From the NCBI RefSeq assembly GCF_013344685.1, contig NZ_CP050137.1, positions 2,597,001-2,661,000 of the forward strand: a stretch of DNA of 64,000 nt. The letters are read 5' to 3'. Below, one piece after another: positions 1 to 10,891 of this stretch. The stretch comes from Sphingomonas sp. CL5.1 (GTDB lineage Bacteria; Pseudomonadota; Alphaproteobacteria; Sphingomonadales; Sphingomonadaceae). The translations under genes were made by a program, and so were the position numbers. Under the pieces are notes generated by a model that saw nothing but the letters and a program-made list of their open reading frames with translations, had not been told where the DNA came from and searched no databases. Within the stretch, counting starts at the first letter, position 1, and each line of letters starts with the position of its first letter.

Positions 1-189
1 TGCCTGCTCGAACCCGTCGACAAAACGATAACGCGCGTTGCGACCGCGCAGAATGAAGCGGAACTGCCCATAATCGGCGCGGTCGACTGCCTCAAAACGA
101 TCGTCGTCTTGCCGAAAATGATAGAAAAACGAGAAATGATTGGCCAGCCAGTCAGGCGGCTGGCGGAAATCCATCTTCATGTTCGACAT
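1..189 (-). CDS. AraC-like regulator, N-terminal part only (runs off left edge)
   Basis: A minus-strand frame opens at ATG 189 and stays open for 63 codons to the window edge. It reads MSNMKMDFRQPPDWLANHF, followed by an aromatic-rich stretch and a QFRFILRG segment. This resembles the N-terminal sensing domain of AraC-type regulators of sphingomonads, but the diagnostic C-terminal helix-turn-helix lies outside the window, so the family call rests on weak N-terminal similarity. No strong Shine-Dalgarno sequence is seen before the ATG. Confidence 0.4.
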   Translation of the reverse strand, partial: MSNMKMDFRQPPDWLANHFSFFYHFRQDDDRFEAVDRADYGQFRFILRGRNARYRFVDGFEQA

Positions 190-399
190 GGGAAGCAGCT
201 CAGTCGACGAAGTTTCTTGTCCTGTTCCGTTAGGGGAATCTGCCTTTCCTCGCAAACATGTCAAGTGAAGCAGACACGCGATCGTCGACAACTCCCGCGG
301 CGCACGAGCCGCCGCGCTGACCGCGGGTCACTTCATCGCGCGCCAGCAGCGGACATTCGCGGTGGAATCAAGGAATGGCAGAAAGTGAGTTGAGAAGCG

Positions 400-1227
400 C
401 TATTCGCCGAACAGCGATTTCATCAAGCCACGGATGGAGGATCTGTTGATCGACCGCATTCGGATCGTCGGATCGTTGTTTGAGGCCCGATAATCTTCAC
501 CATGGAGGAAGCTCATCCCGGTGCTGCGCTCGGTCGCATCGGCTCGCGCGGTCGCTTTTTCCACCAGCTCGCGATTGGCGGCCTCGGCGCGGCGCTCGCC
601 CTGCTCGTCAGGCCGGAAGCCGTGGACGCGGGTGACCCAGCTATAGTCGCTGTTCCATTCATGGCGGGACCGGCGGTCCCACTGGTCGAAAGCGAACGCC
701 GCGGCGTCCTCAGCCATCGTTCGCGTCCAGCGATTGATGCGCATGACCCAGGCGATGACTTCTTCCTCGCGGTCGTCGGCCGTCATCTTGCCCCAATGAC
801 GGACATGGTGACAGTTGGGGCACAGCGCGATCACGCCCTTGAGAGTCTGAGTCCGTGTTTGGTCGTCATAGTCCCAGGCTTCGTCGGCCTCGACCGGCCA
901 TTGCGGTCCACGTCCGCCGCAGACCCGACAGCGATGACCGGCGGTTTCATATGCGTGCTTGCGGACGACATCCCATTCGTCCTTCGACAGGAGCGCGCGC
1001 AGGTTCTTGCCCCATGAGGTTTGCGGCACCATCCACGGCCGGATGTAAGGCGGCTCCAGCTCCGGTCGATACATGCGCGGCACGAACGGGCGCAGCCCCG
1101 CATAGGCGTCGCTGCGCAGCAGACCGACCTCGCAGGTCCAGACCCGCTGCTCCCGGTCCCACCGGGCGCCGGCATGCCGCGCTTCATCCTTTCGGGCAAA
1201 GGGCACGCAAAGAGGGATCGCCGTCAT
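400..1227 (-). CDS. DUF5710 / HNH-type zinc-binding protein
   Basis: The frame can start at 1269 or at ATG 1227; I prefer 1227 because the DUF5710-like segment (TAIPLCVPFARKDEARHAG, then GARWD) begins directly there. In the centre two Cys pairs, CRVCGG and CPNCHH, are separated by about 40 residues, the spacing of a zinc-ribbon/HNH nuclease-like fold, and HH follows the second pair. The C-terminal third is Arg/Glu rich and unrecognised. DUF5710 modules are known from mobile-element proteins and are often fused to nuclease or primase domains. The nuclease role is inferred; the zinc site is visible. It is divergent from the DUF3800 gene. Confidence 0.6.
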   Translation of the reverse strand: MTAIPLCVPFARKDEARHAGARWDREQRVWTCEVGLLRSDAYAGLRPFVPRMYRPELEPPYIRPWMVPQTSWGKNLRALLSKDEWDVVRKHAYETAGHRCRVCGGRGPQWPVEADEAWDYDDQTRTQTLKGVIALCPNCHHVRHWGKMTADDREEEVIAWVMRINRWTRTMAEDAAAFAFDQWDRRSRHEWNSDYSWVTRVHGFRPDEQGERRAEAANRELVEKATARADATERSTGMSFLHGEDYRASNNDPTIRMRSINRSSIRGLMKSLFGE

Positions 1228-1438
1228 CGACGACACTTTCGCCGATGGGCGCATCGGCGTCCAGACCATTTGCCCCGATGCGTCTGCACGAGGTTTTTGA
1301 GCGGCGCATCGGGTAACCAGTGTCCGGCGTCATACGCAATGAAAGGATCAGTTGGAGCTTTGGCCGCCAGCGGAGCGGCCCGGGCATATCGTGACACGCA
1401 GCGATGGAATCATTCGCGCTCGCGTTCGCGCTAAGTAT

Positions 1439-2194
1439 ATGCCTCTCCCCATGAGCTTCAGTGATTTCATCGTCTATGTCGACGAGAGCGGCGACCATGG
1501 GCTTCGGAACATCAATCGCGAGTATCCTGTCTTCGTGCTCGCGTTCTGTATCTGCGCGAAGGATGCCTATCAGCAGACGGTCGTGCCAGCGGTCCAGCAG
1601 CTCAAGCTTGATTTCTGGGGCCACGACGCCGTGGTGCTTCATAGTCACGAGATAAGGAAATCCCGGGGCGACTTTGCGATCCTCTTCGATGCCGATGTAA
1701 GGGCGCGTTTCATCGAACGGCTCAACGGGGTGATGGAAACGGCCGATTTCACATTGATAGCGGCGGTGATCGACAAGCAGCGGCTTGTAGATCGATATGC
1801 CATGCCCAACGACCCCTATGAAATTGCGCTCGGCTTCTGCATGGAGCGGTTGCAGATGTTCCTCGCCGAACGAGGTCAGGTCGACCGAACGACACATCTG
1901 CTGATCGAGTGTCGCGGCAGGGCAGAAGATGACAAGCTCGAGCTAGAGTTCCGGCGCATACGCGATGGCGATAACCGGGTCGGCAGAATGGAGAATCTCT
2001 CAATCCGATTTGTCGACAAGAAGCACAACTCACCTGGGTTGCAACTGGCCGATCTGGTGGCCCATCCGATCGGTCGCCATGTCATTGCCCCGGAGCAACC
2101 AAACCGCGCTTATGAGATCGTCGAGCGAAAGTTTCGCAGGAACGCTGGGGGCGGTATCGATGGCTACGGTCTGAAGGTTTTTCCGCGCCCCTGA
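1439..2194 (+). CDS. DUF3800 domain protein
   Basis: The N-terminus reads FIVYVDESGDHG, the YxDESG signature of DUF3800, a family with an RNase H-like acidic centre. Further acidic residues fit that fold (HSHEIRKSRGDF; LIECRGRAEDDK; near the end LQLADLVAHPIGRH, where the Asp is conserved). The frame is open from 1352, but ATG 1439 or 1451 places the start just before the YVDESG strand. The family is common on prophages, integrative elements and defence islands and has no settled biochemical role. No partner gene is in operon; an IS3 scar follows about 165 bp downstream. Confidence 0.75.
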   Translation: MPLPMSFSDFIVYVDESGDHGLRNINREYPVFVLAFCICAKDAYQQTVVPAVQQLKLDFWGHDAVVLHSHEIRKSRGDFAILFDADVRARFIERLNGVMETADFTLIAAVIDKQRLVDRYAMPNDPYEIALGFCMERLQMFLAERGQVDRTTHLLIECRGRAEDDKLELEFRRIRDGDNRVGRMENLSIRFVDKKHNSPGLQLADLVAHPIGRHVIAPEQPNRAYEIVERKFRRNAGGGIDGYGLKVFPRP

Positions 2195-2359
2195 AAAGCG
2201 AAAGGCCCCGATGGGTTCACCGGAGCCTAGCGCCGATCGAGAATTCCCGATCCATTTGTTCGCAATATAGGGCTTGAAAGTCAGTCTCGCAAGGTGAACG
2301 GTGTTCCCCCTTTGTATCGCAGGGAATTTCAGTTAACATGCTGACCTCTTTTCGAGGAT

Positions 2360-2640
2360 TGACCTGCTCCCCGGAATTCATGCCATTGGTAGGTTAGCTC
2401 GTCAGATGGAGACGAGCGATGCGGCGAGGCCGTTTTGCCGAGGATCAGATCATTGGCGTGCTGCGTGAGCACGAGGCGGGCGTGAAGACCGCGGAGCTGT
2501 GCCGGAAGCATGGCATCAGCGATGCGACGTTCTACAACTGGAAGGCGAAGTACGGCGGCATGACGGTGTCGGAGGCGGCGCGGTTGCGCACGATCGAGGA
2601 CGAGAACCGGCGGCTGAAGAAGCTGCTGACGGAATCATAG
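2360..2640 (+). mobile_element. IS3-family remnant: left end plus truncated orfA
   Basis: A frame at 2419-2640 encodes the N-terminal 73 residues of an IS3-type OrfA: MRRGRFAEDQIIGVL, a helix-turn-helix around GVKTAELCRKHGISDATFYNW, and the start of the leucine zipper RRLKKLLTES. It stops where intact copies continue into the second half of the zipper. TGACCTGCTCCCCGG at 2360 resembles the terminal inverted repeat of the IS407-type subgroup. No orfB and no right end follow, so the element is a dead fragment left by deletion. It sits at the junction between the DUF3800 gene and the acyl-CoA dehydrogenase pseudogene. Confidence 0.8.
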
Positions 2641-2879
2641 AATGGCCGGCAGTGGGTCGCAAACCATCCGACCGCTGTTAATCGCGGCGTTCCTCGCCTC
2701 GATCGACTGGGTTTGGGGACATTTCTGCCGTCCGTTACGGCGCAACTATCCGACAGCTTTTGGCTCAGAAGTTGCCGGTCAAGCAGCGACGAAAGACTGC
2801 TTTCGCCGATGCAGTCATCCCACTTTGAAGACGCGCGTTTCGAACGGCCCTTTTGACACCTGCAAGCCTCTGGAAAGAC

Positions 2880-3376
2880 GTATTCGCGCATAGGTTGCCG
2901 CCTTCTGGAACGCGGCCTTGGCCACCATGACCTCCTGCGCGCCCACATTGATGCGCGCCGAGTTCATCATCGTGAACATGGCCTTGAGGCCGTCGTTCTC
3001 GGCACCGATCAGTTCGCCGATGCACTCATCGTTGTCGCCATCGCTCATCACGCAGGTGGCCGCCATGCTCCGCCGCCCCCGCCACCGCCACCGCCACCGC
3101 CACCGCGTTCCAGCCCTGCTCGACATAGGCGCGATAAGCCGCGACATAGCCCGCCGGCAGCGTAACTGCGCCATCGGCCAGCCGCGCGCCTTCGGTATCG
3201 CCGATGCGGGCCAACGGCGCAAACTCCCCGGCGGCGAACGCGCCGATCCCCTCGACGATCGCCGTCACCATGTCGGCCTCGGCAGCGGCGAAACGCTCGG
3301 TGGTGGCGAGTTCGGCGATCCCGGCGCTCACCTTGAGGGCGAACACCTGCTCGGCAACGGGCGGCCTGTACGACAT
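2880..3376 (-). pseudogene. Acyl-CoA dehydrogenase (DmdC-like), internal deletion and frameshift
   Basis: Starting at ATG 3376, MSYRPPVAEQVFALK and FAAGEFAPLARIGDTEGA match the N-terminus of 3-methylmercaptopropionyl-CoA-dehydrogenase-like proteins. After AYVEQGWNA the reading becomes an AVAVAVAV tract and shifts frame. In the new frame ATCVMSDGDN, IGELIGAENDGLKAMFTMMN and SARINVGAQ match the middle of the same family. About 160-170 residues between the two blocks are missing and homology ends again near 2885, so the C-terminus is lost as well. The pseudogene starts 15 bp after the acyl-CoA synthetase stop and was presumably the second gene of that operon. Confidence 0.8.
3079..3106. repeat. 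(CCGCCA)n hexanucleotide tract
   Basis: Four perfect CCGCCA units and a partial fifth lie exactly at the deletion junction of the acyl-CoA dehydrogenase pseudogene; on the minus strand they encode the Ala-Val run. Slippage or recombination at this tract may have caused or followed the deletion. Confidence 0.8.
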
Positions 3377-3391
3377 CGGATGGCTCCTCGT

Positions 3392-4990
<1,599 letters not shown>

Positions 4991-5238
4991 GGCCGTCTCT
5001 CCCGATCTATCGGATCCGAACCCGAAGCTTGCCGATATCTCCCAAGCGCAGGTTCCGTTGCCGCGTTCTCTGCGCCCAACGGCGCCTAACGCTCCCCCGA
5101 TGCAGCCCACTTAGAGGAGCGCTGACGATCAGACTTAACTTATCGCGCCATATTTCTTTCTTTATCTGCCAGTTCTGGACTATCGCTACCGCCCGGCGCT
5201 GGGGACTGGTCCTGCTTGCGCCCGGAAGGGGAACGCCT

Positions 5239-6243
5239 GTGGCCAGGGATCTCAGCGGCATCGTTCTGATCGGCGCGGATTCGCTGATCGGTGAGCTGGG
5301 CGGCGACCTCACTGCGCTAAAAACGGAGGCCTGCCTCCCACCGGCTAGTTTCGATGATCCCGACGCGATGATTTCGGCGGAGGCGGCACTGTGCTTTTTC
5401 GAACTGGCCGCGGAGCGCCTGGACTGCCCTGATTTCGGCCTACGCCTTGCGCAGCGACAGGATCTCGCGGTGCTCGGTCCGCTTTATCTGATGATGCTCA
5501 CGACCGCGACCGTCGGCGATGCGCTGCACCTGCTTGCCCAATATCTGCGCCTTCATTCGAGTAGCCTGGTCGTCGGGTTCACCCGCAATCGCGAGGGAGC
5601 GCTGATCGACTATGCTATCAGCTTCAGCCACGAGCATGATGATCGCCAGGTGATCGAACTCGGGCTGGCGCTGGTGACCGGGTTCGTGCGCTCGCGCGCT
5701 GGACCGGACTGGTATCCGCTCTATGCCCAGTTTCGCTACGGCGCGCCCACGTCGGCGACACTGCATCGCCGCGCATTCGGGACAGAGATCCTGTTCGGGC
5801 AGGAACGCAATGCGGTTTGTGTCGATAGCGCGACATTGCGGATGCCGATGCAATCACCTGGCGCGGCGGCGCACAAGCTGGCGGTCCAAATGATCCGTCG
5901 CCGCGATGCGTTCGACGGTGGTGCGCTGTCGCCGCGCGTCGAAGCCGCGGTCCGCGCGCGGCTCGCTTATGGCCAGACTTGTTCTGCCGAAACGATTGCC
6001 GGCGCGCTCGGCTATAGTGTCCGCAGCCTTCAGCGCGGACTGGCGGAGGCGGGCAGCAGTTTCGAGGCGATGCGCGATGCGGTGCGCGCCGATCTCGCCC
6101 GTAAATATCTCGTGCAGTCGCATGTATCGCTTGCCGAGATCGCCGATATGCTCGGCTATGCGCAGCCGAGCGCGCTCACCCGGGCGTTCCGCCGTTGGTA
6201 CGGTGTCTCGCCGTTGCGATACCGCCGCGACGCACGTCCATAG
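5239..6243 (+). CDS. AraC-family regulator with arabinose-binding-like N-domain
   Basis: The start is taken at GTG 5239 because GGAAGGGGA lies just upstream and homology begins at ARDLSGIVLIGADSLIGELGG; the frame is open to 5029 but that part looks noncoding. Residues about 30-190 match the N-terminal domain found in OruR/ArgR-like AraC proteins (SAEAALCFFELAAERLDCPDFGLRLAQ). The C-terminal 100 residues carry two helix-turn-helix motifs: YSVRSLQRGLAEAGSSFEAMR and VSLAEIADMLGYAQPSALTRA. It is transcribed away from the acyl-CoA synthetase gene and is the likely local activator of that operon. Confidence 0.85.
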   Translation: MARDLSGIVLIGADSLIGELGGDLTALKTEACLPPASFDDPDAMISAEAALCFFELAAERLDCPDFGLRLAQRQDLAVLGPLYLMMLTTATVGDALHLLAQYLRLHSSSLVVGFTRNREGALIDYAISFSHEHDDRQVIELGLALVTGFVRSRAGPDWYPLYAQFRYGAPTSATLHRRAFGTEILFGQERNAVCVDSATLRMPMQSPGAAAHKLAVQMIRRRDAFDGGALSPRVEAAVRARLAYGQTCSAETIAGALGYSVRSLQRGLAEAGSSFEAMRDAVRADLARKYLVQSHVSLAEIADMLGYAQPSALTRAFRRWYGVSPLRYRRDARP

Positions 6244-6386
6244 ACGCACATCTTTCGCAGCTGCTGTGTACTCGATAACCGCGATCGCGGTTGTGGCGCG
6301 TAAAGGTAACTTCTTGGCGCGTGAAGTTAATCATATGCGCCTCACGGCGCGTAGAAAGGCGAGGTGGCGCACAGACCATAACGGGG

Positions 6387-8798
6387 ATGAGGATGGCATC
6401 GATCAGGCGCAGGACGGGATTCGCAATCGCGGCGACTGGCGCCTTGCTCGCGACGAGCGCGTTGGCACAGAGCGCTCCCCAGGCCGTTCCGAACGTCAAT
6501 CGTACGAAGCTGCCGATCGCCGAGCCGGAGCGCCCGCATCTGACCACACTCGACGTGCGTAACGCTGTTCCCCCGGCACCGGTGTCGCCGGTCCATGCGC
6601 CGGCCGGCGCTCCCAACATTGTGGTGATTCTGCTCGACGACATGGGGTTCGGTCAGTCGAGCGCGTTTGGCGGCCCGATCCACATGCCCGCGCTTGAAAG
6701 CCTCGCCGCGCAAGGCAATCGCTACAATAATTTCCATACCACCGCACTCTGCTCGCCGACACGCGCCGCGCTACTCACCGGGCGCAATCACCACAATGTC
6801 GAGACCGGCTCGATCATGGAGACCGCGACGGTGTTTCCGGGCGACACCGGGCGCCAGCCGGCCAGCGCCGCACCGATTGCCACTGTGCTGCGCCTCAATG
6901 GTTATGCGACCGGGGCGTTCGGCAAATGGCACCAGACCCCGGCGGCAGACGTGAGCGCAGCCGGCCCCTTCGACCGCTGGCCGACTGGCTCGGGTTTCGA
7001 CAAATTTTACGGCTTCGTCGCCGGGGAGACCAACCAATGGTCGCCGACCATCTATGACGGAACCGCGCATGTCGAACCACCGCGCAGGCCCGGCTATCAT
7101 TTCCTGACCGACATGACCGACCAGTCGATCAACTGGCTGCGTTCGGTTTCCGCGCTGGCGCCGGACAAACCTTTCTTCCTCTATTACGCTCCCGGCGCGA
7201 CCCACGCCCCGCACCATGTGTCGCCCGAATGGAGCGCTCGCTATCGCGGCGCATTCGACGCCGGCTGGGACGCAATACGCGAGCAGACGCTGGCGCGACA
7301 GATCAAGCTCGGCGTAGTGCCAAAGGGGACGAAGCTCGCGCCGCGCCCCGACGATATCCGCGCGTGGACCACCCTCTCGCCCGACGAAAAGCGTCTGTTC
7401 GCGCGCCAGATGGAGGTGTTCGCGGGTTTCGCTGAAATGACCGACCACGAGGCCGGACGGCTGATCGATACGCTCAAGCAGCTCGGCCGTTTCGACAATA
7501 CGCTCATCTTCTATGTCGTCGGCGACAATGGCGCGAGCGCCGAGGGCGGCGCGTCCGGCCTCGTCAACGAGAACAGCTATTTCAACGGCTCTCCAGAGAC
7601 GGTCGAGGATCAGCTGAAGCAGATCGACCAGCTTGGCGGCCCATCCACCTATAATCACTATGCCTCGGGCTGGGCATTCGCCGGTGACGCCCCGTTCAGC
7701 TGGACCAAGCAGGTTGCGTCCGATTTCGGAGGAACGCGCAACGGGCTGGTGGTGTCCTGGCCGGGCCATCTCGGCACACCGGGCCTGCGTCCGCAATTCC
7801 ACCACGTCATCGATATCATGCCGACCGTTCTCGAGGCCGCCGGGCTGTCCGCTCCGGTCAGCGTCGACGGCATCAAGCAGATGCCGCTCGACGGTATCAG
7901 CATGGAATACAGCTTTGCGGATCCGAAGGCGGCGGATCGCCGGACCACGCAATATTTCGAGATACTTGGCAATCGTGCTCTGTATCGCAACGGCTGGCTG
8001 GCGCGCACCGTGCATTTCGAACCATGGGCGGCGAAACCTCGCCGGCCGCTCGACAAGGACATCTGGGAATTATTCGACACGCGCCGCGATTTCAGCCTCG
8101 CGCACGATGTCGCTGCCCAATATCCGGAGCGGCTGAAGGCGATGCAGCAGAGCTTCCTCGACGAAGCGATCAAATATCATGTGCTGCCGCTCGACGACCG
8201 GCGGCTGGAGCGGCTCAACGCAGCGCTCGTCGGTCGCCCCGACCTGATGGCCGGGCGCACCAGCCTGACGGTTTACCCGGGCATGACCGCGATGAGCGAA
8301 AACACCTTCATCAACATCAAGGACCGCTCGTTCGCAATCACCGCCGATCTGGCGCTGGCACAAGACGGCGTGGCCAATGGCGCGATCATCGCGCAGGGCG
8401 GCCGCTTCGGCGGCTGGAGCCTTTATCTCAAGGACGGGAAGCCCGCCTTCACTTATAATTACCTGGGCAGGCGCCGCTTCACCATCGCCGCAACGAACGC
8501 GCTGCCGGCGGGCGCCGCGAAGCTGCGATTCGAATTTGCTTATGACGGCGGCAAGATCGGTGCGGGCGGCACCGGGCGGCTGTTCGCAGGTGACAGGTTG
8601 CTCGCCGAAGGGCGGATCGACGTGACGCAGCCGATCATGTTCTCGGCCGACGATGGCGCGGATGTTGGCGATGATACTGCAACGCCAGTGATCGAGGATT
8701 ACGGCACGGCCGGCCCGCACTTTACCGGCACGATCCGCGCAGTGACGATCGATGTCGCCCCCCTGATGCAGGCCGCGCCCCCGCCCACCACACACTGA
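6387..8798 (+). CDS. Arylsulfatase, exported
   Basis: The start at ATG 6387 gives an N-terminus with RRR, a hydrophobic stretch and ATSALA, a signal peptide. The type I sulfatase core follows: IVVILLDDMGFG supplies two metal-binding Asp residues, and CSPTRAALLTGR contains the C-x-P-x-R formylglycine site with Cys at about residue 122. GKWH, the VVGDNGAS metal site and YFEILGNRALY are also present. At 803 residues it is longer than simple sulfatases, and its C-terminal 200 residues look like a beta-sandwich (FGGWSLYLKDGKPAFTYNY) seen in large periplasmic sulfatases. Cys-type sulfatases need a formylglycine-generating enzyme, which is not in this window. It begins a plus-strand run with cupin and SDR genes. 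Confidence 0.9.
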   Translation: MRMASIRRRTGFAIAATGALLATSALAQSAPQAVPNVNRTKLPIAEPERPHLTTLDVRNAVPPAPVSPVHAPAGAPNIVVILLDDMGFGQSSAFGGPIHMPALESLAAQGNRYNNFHTTALCSPTRAALLTGRNHHNVETGSIMETATVFPGDTGRQPASAAPIATVLRLNGYATGAFGKWHQTPAADVSAAGPFDRWPTGSGFDKFYGFVAGETNQWSPTIYDGTAHVEPPRRPGYHFLTDMTDQSINWLRSVSALAPDKPFFLYYAPGATHAPHHVSPEWSARYRGAFDAGWDAIREQTLARQIKLGVVPKGTKLAPRPDDIRAWTTLSPDEKRLFARQMEVFAGFAEMTDHEAGRLIDTLKQLGRFDNTLIFYVVGDNGASAEGGASGLVNENSYFNGSPETVEDQLKQIDQLGGPSTYNHYASGWAFAGDAPFSWTKQVASDFGGTRNGLVVSWPGHLGTPGLRPQFHHVIDIMPTVLEAAGLSAPVSVDGIKQMPLDGISMEYSFADPKAADRRTTQYFEILGNRALYRNGWLARTVHFEPWAAKPRRPLDKDIWELFDTRRDFSLAHDVAAQYPERLKAMQQSFLDEAIKYHVLPLDDRRLERLNAALVGRPDLMAGRTSLTVYPGMTAMSENTFINIKDRSFAITADLALAQDGVANGAIIAQGGRFGGWSLYLKDGKPAFTYNYLGRRRFTIAATNALPAGAAKLRFEFAYDGGKIGAGGTGRLFAGDRLLAEGRIDVTQPIMFSADDGADVGDDTATPVIEDYGTAGPHFTGTIRAVTIDVAPLMQAAPPPTTH

Positions 8799-8819
8799 CC
8801 ATTTTCACGGAGAAATACC

Positions 8820-9311
8820 ATGACTGCCCCACGCATGAATTTCGAGAACGTCAACACCGCGCTGATCGACCACGAGGCGCTGCCCTGGGTGCCCTTCACC
8901 CCCTATACGCCCGACGTCCACATCAAGCTGCTGAAGGCCGATCCGGTGCGCGGTGAGACGATCACCCTGCTCAAGGTGCCCGCTTCGATGGAACTGCCGC
9001 GCCACCATCATAGCGGCACGGTGATCGTCTACACGATCGCCGGCGCGTGGCGCTACAAGGAGCATGACTGGGTCGCCCGGCCGGGCAGCGTCGTCTTCGA
9101 GACGGCTGGTACAGCCCATACCCCGGCCGCGGTCGCGGGGCATGGCGACGAGGTCATCACGCTTAACATCACGATGGGCGAGTTGCTCTACATGGACGAT
9201 GCCAGCCAAGTCGTCGCGATCGAGAATTGGAAGACTTTGGTCGATCGTTACCTTGCCTATTGCGAGGCCCAGGGCATCACGCCGCACGACGTCACCAGCT
9301 TCGCCGGCTGA
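8820..9311 (+). CDS. Cupin protein, 2,4'-dihydroxyacetophenone dioxygenase-like
   Basis: This 163-residue cupin has LPRHHHSGTVIVYTIAGAW, giving the HxH...E/T first metal motif, and GTAHTPAAVAGHGDEV as the second. The stretch LPWVPFTPY near the N-terminus and the HHHSG motif resemble the DAD/ChrR-like cupin group, which cleaves C-C bonds of hydroxyketones using Fe, but group members also include uncharacterised proteins. A clear site CACGGAGAAATACC precedes the ATG. It lies 21 bp after the sulfatase and 2 bp before the SDR gene, so all three are probably cotranscribed. Confidence 0.7.
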   Translation: MTAPRMNFENVNTALIDHEALPWVPFTPYTPDVHIKLLKADPVRGETITLLKVPASMELPRHHHSGTVIVYTIAGAWRYKEHDWVARPGSVVFETAGTAHTPAAVAGHGDEVITLNITMGELLYMDDASQVVAIENWKTLVDRYLAYCEAQGITPHDVTSFAG

Positions 9312-9313
9312 GG

Positions 9314-10159
9314 ATGACGCGCTTCAGTCTTGCGGGGCGCCGCGTCCTGATCACGGGCGCGGCGTCGGGGATCGGTCTGGCCTGCGCCGAAGCGATCGCG
9401 GCGCGGGGCGCGCGGCTGATCCTGTCCGACATTGATGCCAATGCTCTTGCGCCAATCGCGGCGCGGCTCGGCGCTATCATGGCGCGGCCTTGCGACGTGG
9501 CGTCGGAAGCCGAGGTGATGGCCTTCGCGACGGAAGTGAAATTAGTCGCGGGTGGTATCGATGTGCTGATCAACAATGCCGGGATCGGTTATCTGGGCGC
9601 GTTCGAGGACACGTCGCCTTCTGCATGGCGACGGGTCTTCGACATCAATGTGATGGGCATGGTGCTGATGACGCGCGCGTTCCTTCCCGGAATGCGCCGT
9701 GCCGGCACCCGCGCGGCGATCGTCAACGTCGCCTCGACCGCCGGTTTCGCGCCAGCGGCGTGCATGTCGGCCTATGCCGCTTCCAAACATGCCGTGGTCG
9801 GCCTGTCCGAAGTGCTGGCGATGGAGCTGGATGGCGAACCGATCACCGTGACGATCGTCGCACCCGGCGTCGTCAATACCAACATCGTCAAGGCGCGACG
9901 GAACATTGCACCGCAAATCAGCGTCGAGCAGATCGCCGGCCTTCAAGCTTATTATGACGCCAAGGGCTGCGATGCCGAGATCATCGCGCGCGATATCGTG
10001 CGGGGAGTCGAAGGCGGTGAAGCGGTGGTCCGCTCGGGCCCTTATGCCACGCTGCTCTGTGGGATGATGCGGGTATCCCGTCGCCTCACGCGGCGCCTGT
10101 CCATCGCCAGTTCGCGCAAGATTGGATTTCTCGGCCCCGCGCCCACCGGGGGCTGGTAA
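9314..10159 (+). CDS. Short-chain dehydrogenase/reductase
   Basis: The start ATG 9314 overlaps the end region of the cupin gene (stop at 9311). The 281-residue protein shows a full classical SDR set: TGAASGIGLACAEA for NAD(P) binding, SDID after the second strand suggesting NAD(H), NNAGIGYLG, a catalytic Ser in VNVASTAG, and YAASKHAV as YxxxK. The C-terminal tail is basic (RRLTRRLSIASSRK). It likely oxidises or reduces a hydroxyl/keto group in the same pathway as the upstream cupin and sulfatase. The substrate is unknown. Confidence 0.85.
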   Translation: MTRFSLAGRRVLITGAASGIGLACAEAIAARGARLILSDIDANALAPIAARLGAIMARPCDVASEAEVMAFATEVKLVAGGIDVLINNAGIGYLGAFEDTSPSAWRRVFDINVMGMVLMTRAFLPGMRRAGTRAAIVNVASTAGFAPAACMSAYAASKHAVVGLSEVLAMELDGEPITVTIVAPGVVNTNIVKARRNIAPQISVEQIAGLQAYYDAKGCDAEIIARDIVRGVEGGEAVVRSGPYATLLCGMMRVSRRLTRRLSIASSRKIGFLGPAPTGGW

Positions 10160-10181
10160 GCGCGCTGCGGCCCGTAATGCG

Positions 10182-10808
10182 CTAATCGCTTTCCCCTGGA
10201 GCGCGCCGGGGAATCAGAATGACGACATGCTCCCGCAAGCGTTCCAGACATTGCGCCGAGGTCATGGCATCATCGCCAAGCCATAGGAAGAACAGTCCGT
10301 TGACCGCATTGAACACCAGGCGCGCCAGCGGCTCGGCTTCCACATCATCGCGAAACGCGCGCTGTGCCTGAAGTGCCAGCAGGAGATCGAGGATTCGGCG
10401 TTGCACCTCCCGATCGATGTCATCGTAGATCTGGCCAGCGAGCGTCGATCTCCCCATCGAGATGGCATGGGCGGTGACCAACCGGCTCTCGGCACGGGAC
10501 CCGTCGGTAAAAATATGCGTCAGCATTTCCAGCAATTGCATCAGGCGATGCTGAGGATCGTCATCCCCCGCCGCGGTCAGTTCCGCAAGTCCTGCGGTCA
10601 GCTGCACCTCGGCTTCGGCGGAGAGCAATGCCGCCAATATGTCGATCTTGGCCGGGAACACATTGTAGACCGTCCGCAGCGCCGATTTGGACGCCTTGGC
10701 GATCTGGGCGACCGTCGTCGCCTCGAAGCCCTGCCGGTCAAAGAGCGTCCGCGCGGCAGCCAGCAGCTTGCGCCGTCTTTTTTCATTATTCTCTTCGCGC
10801 CGCGACAT
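10182..10808 (-). CDS. TetR-family regulator
   Basis: This 208-residue protein has an N-terminal TetR helix-turn-helix: LLAAARTLFDRQGFEATTVA, then IAKASKSALRTVYNVFPAK. The all-helical ligand domain has a C-terminal NAVNGLFFLWLGDDA segment seen in TetR_C groups. It converges with the SDR gene and is divergent from the TonB receptor. The divergent intergenic region carries two matching palindromes placed inside the presumed promoters of both genes, so it most likely represses itself and the receptor operon until a substrate-derived ligand is bound. Confidence 0.88.
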   Translation of the reverse strand: MSRREENNEKRRRKLLAAARTLFDRQGFEATTVAQIAKASKSALRTVYNVFPAKIDILAALLSAEAEVQLTAGLAELTAAGDDDPQHRLMQLLEMLTHIFTDGSRAESRLVTAHAISMGRSTLAGQIYDDIDREVQRRILDLLLALQAQRAFRDDVEAEPLARLVFNAVNGLFFLWLGDDAMTSAQCLERLREHVVILIPRRAPGESD

Positions 10809-10891
10809 CGCTCCGACCGGACCCCTTCATTGCCATCTCCGCTGCTTGGCTAGGGCGCTTTCGTCCGCTCTGCCAAGGGGAAAATAATTAT

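Noticed and set aside
2642..2893. 83-codon plus-strand frame after the IS3 fragment
   Set aside because: It overlaps the acyl-CoA dehydrogenase pseudogene on the opposite strand and has no recognisable product.
3079..3106. CCGCCA repeats considered as a CRISPR-like array
   Set aside because: Six-base uninterrupted units without spacers; a microsatellite. No CRISPR array was seen anywhere in the window.
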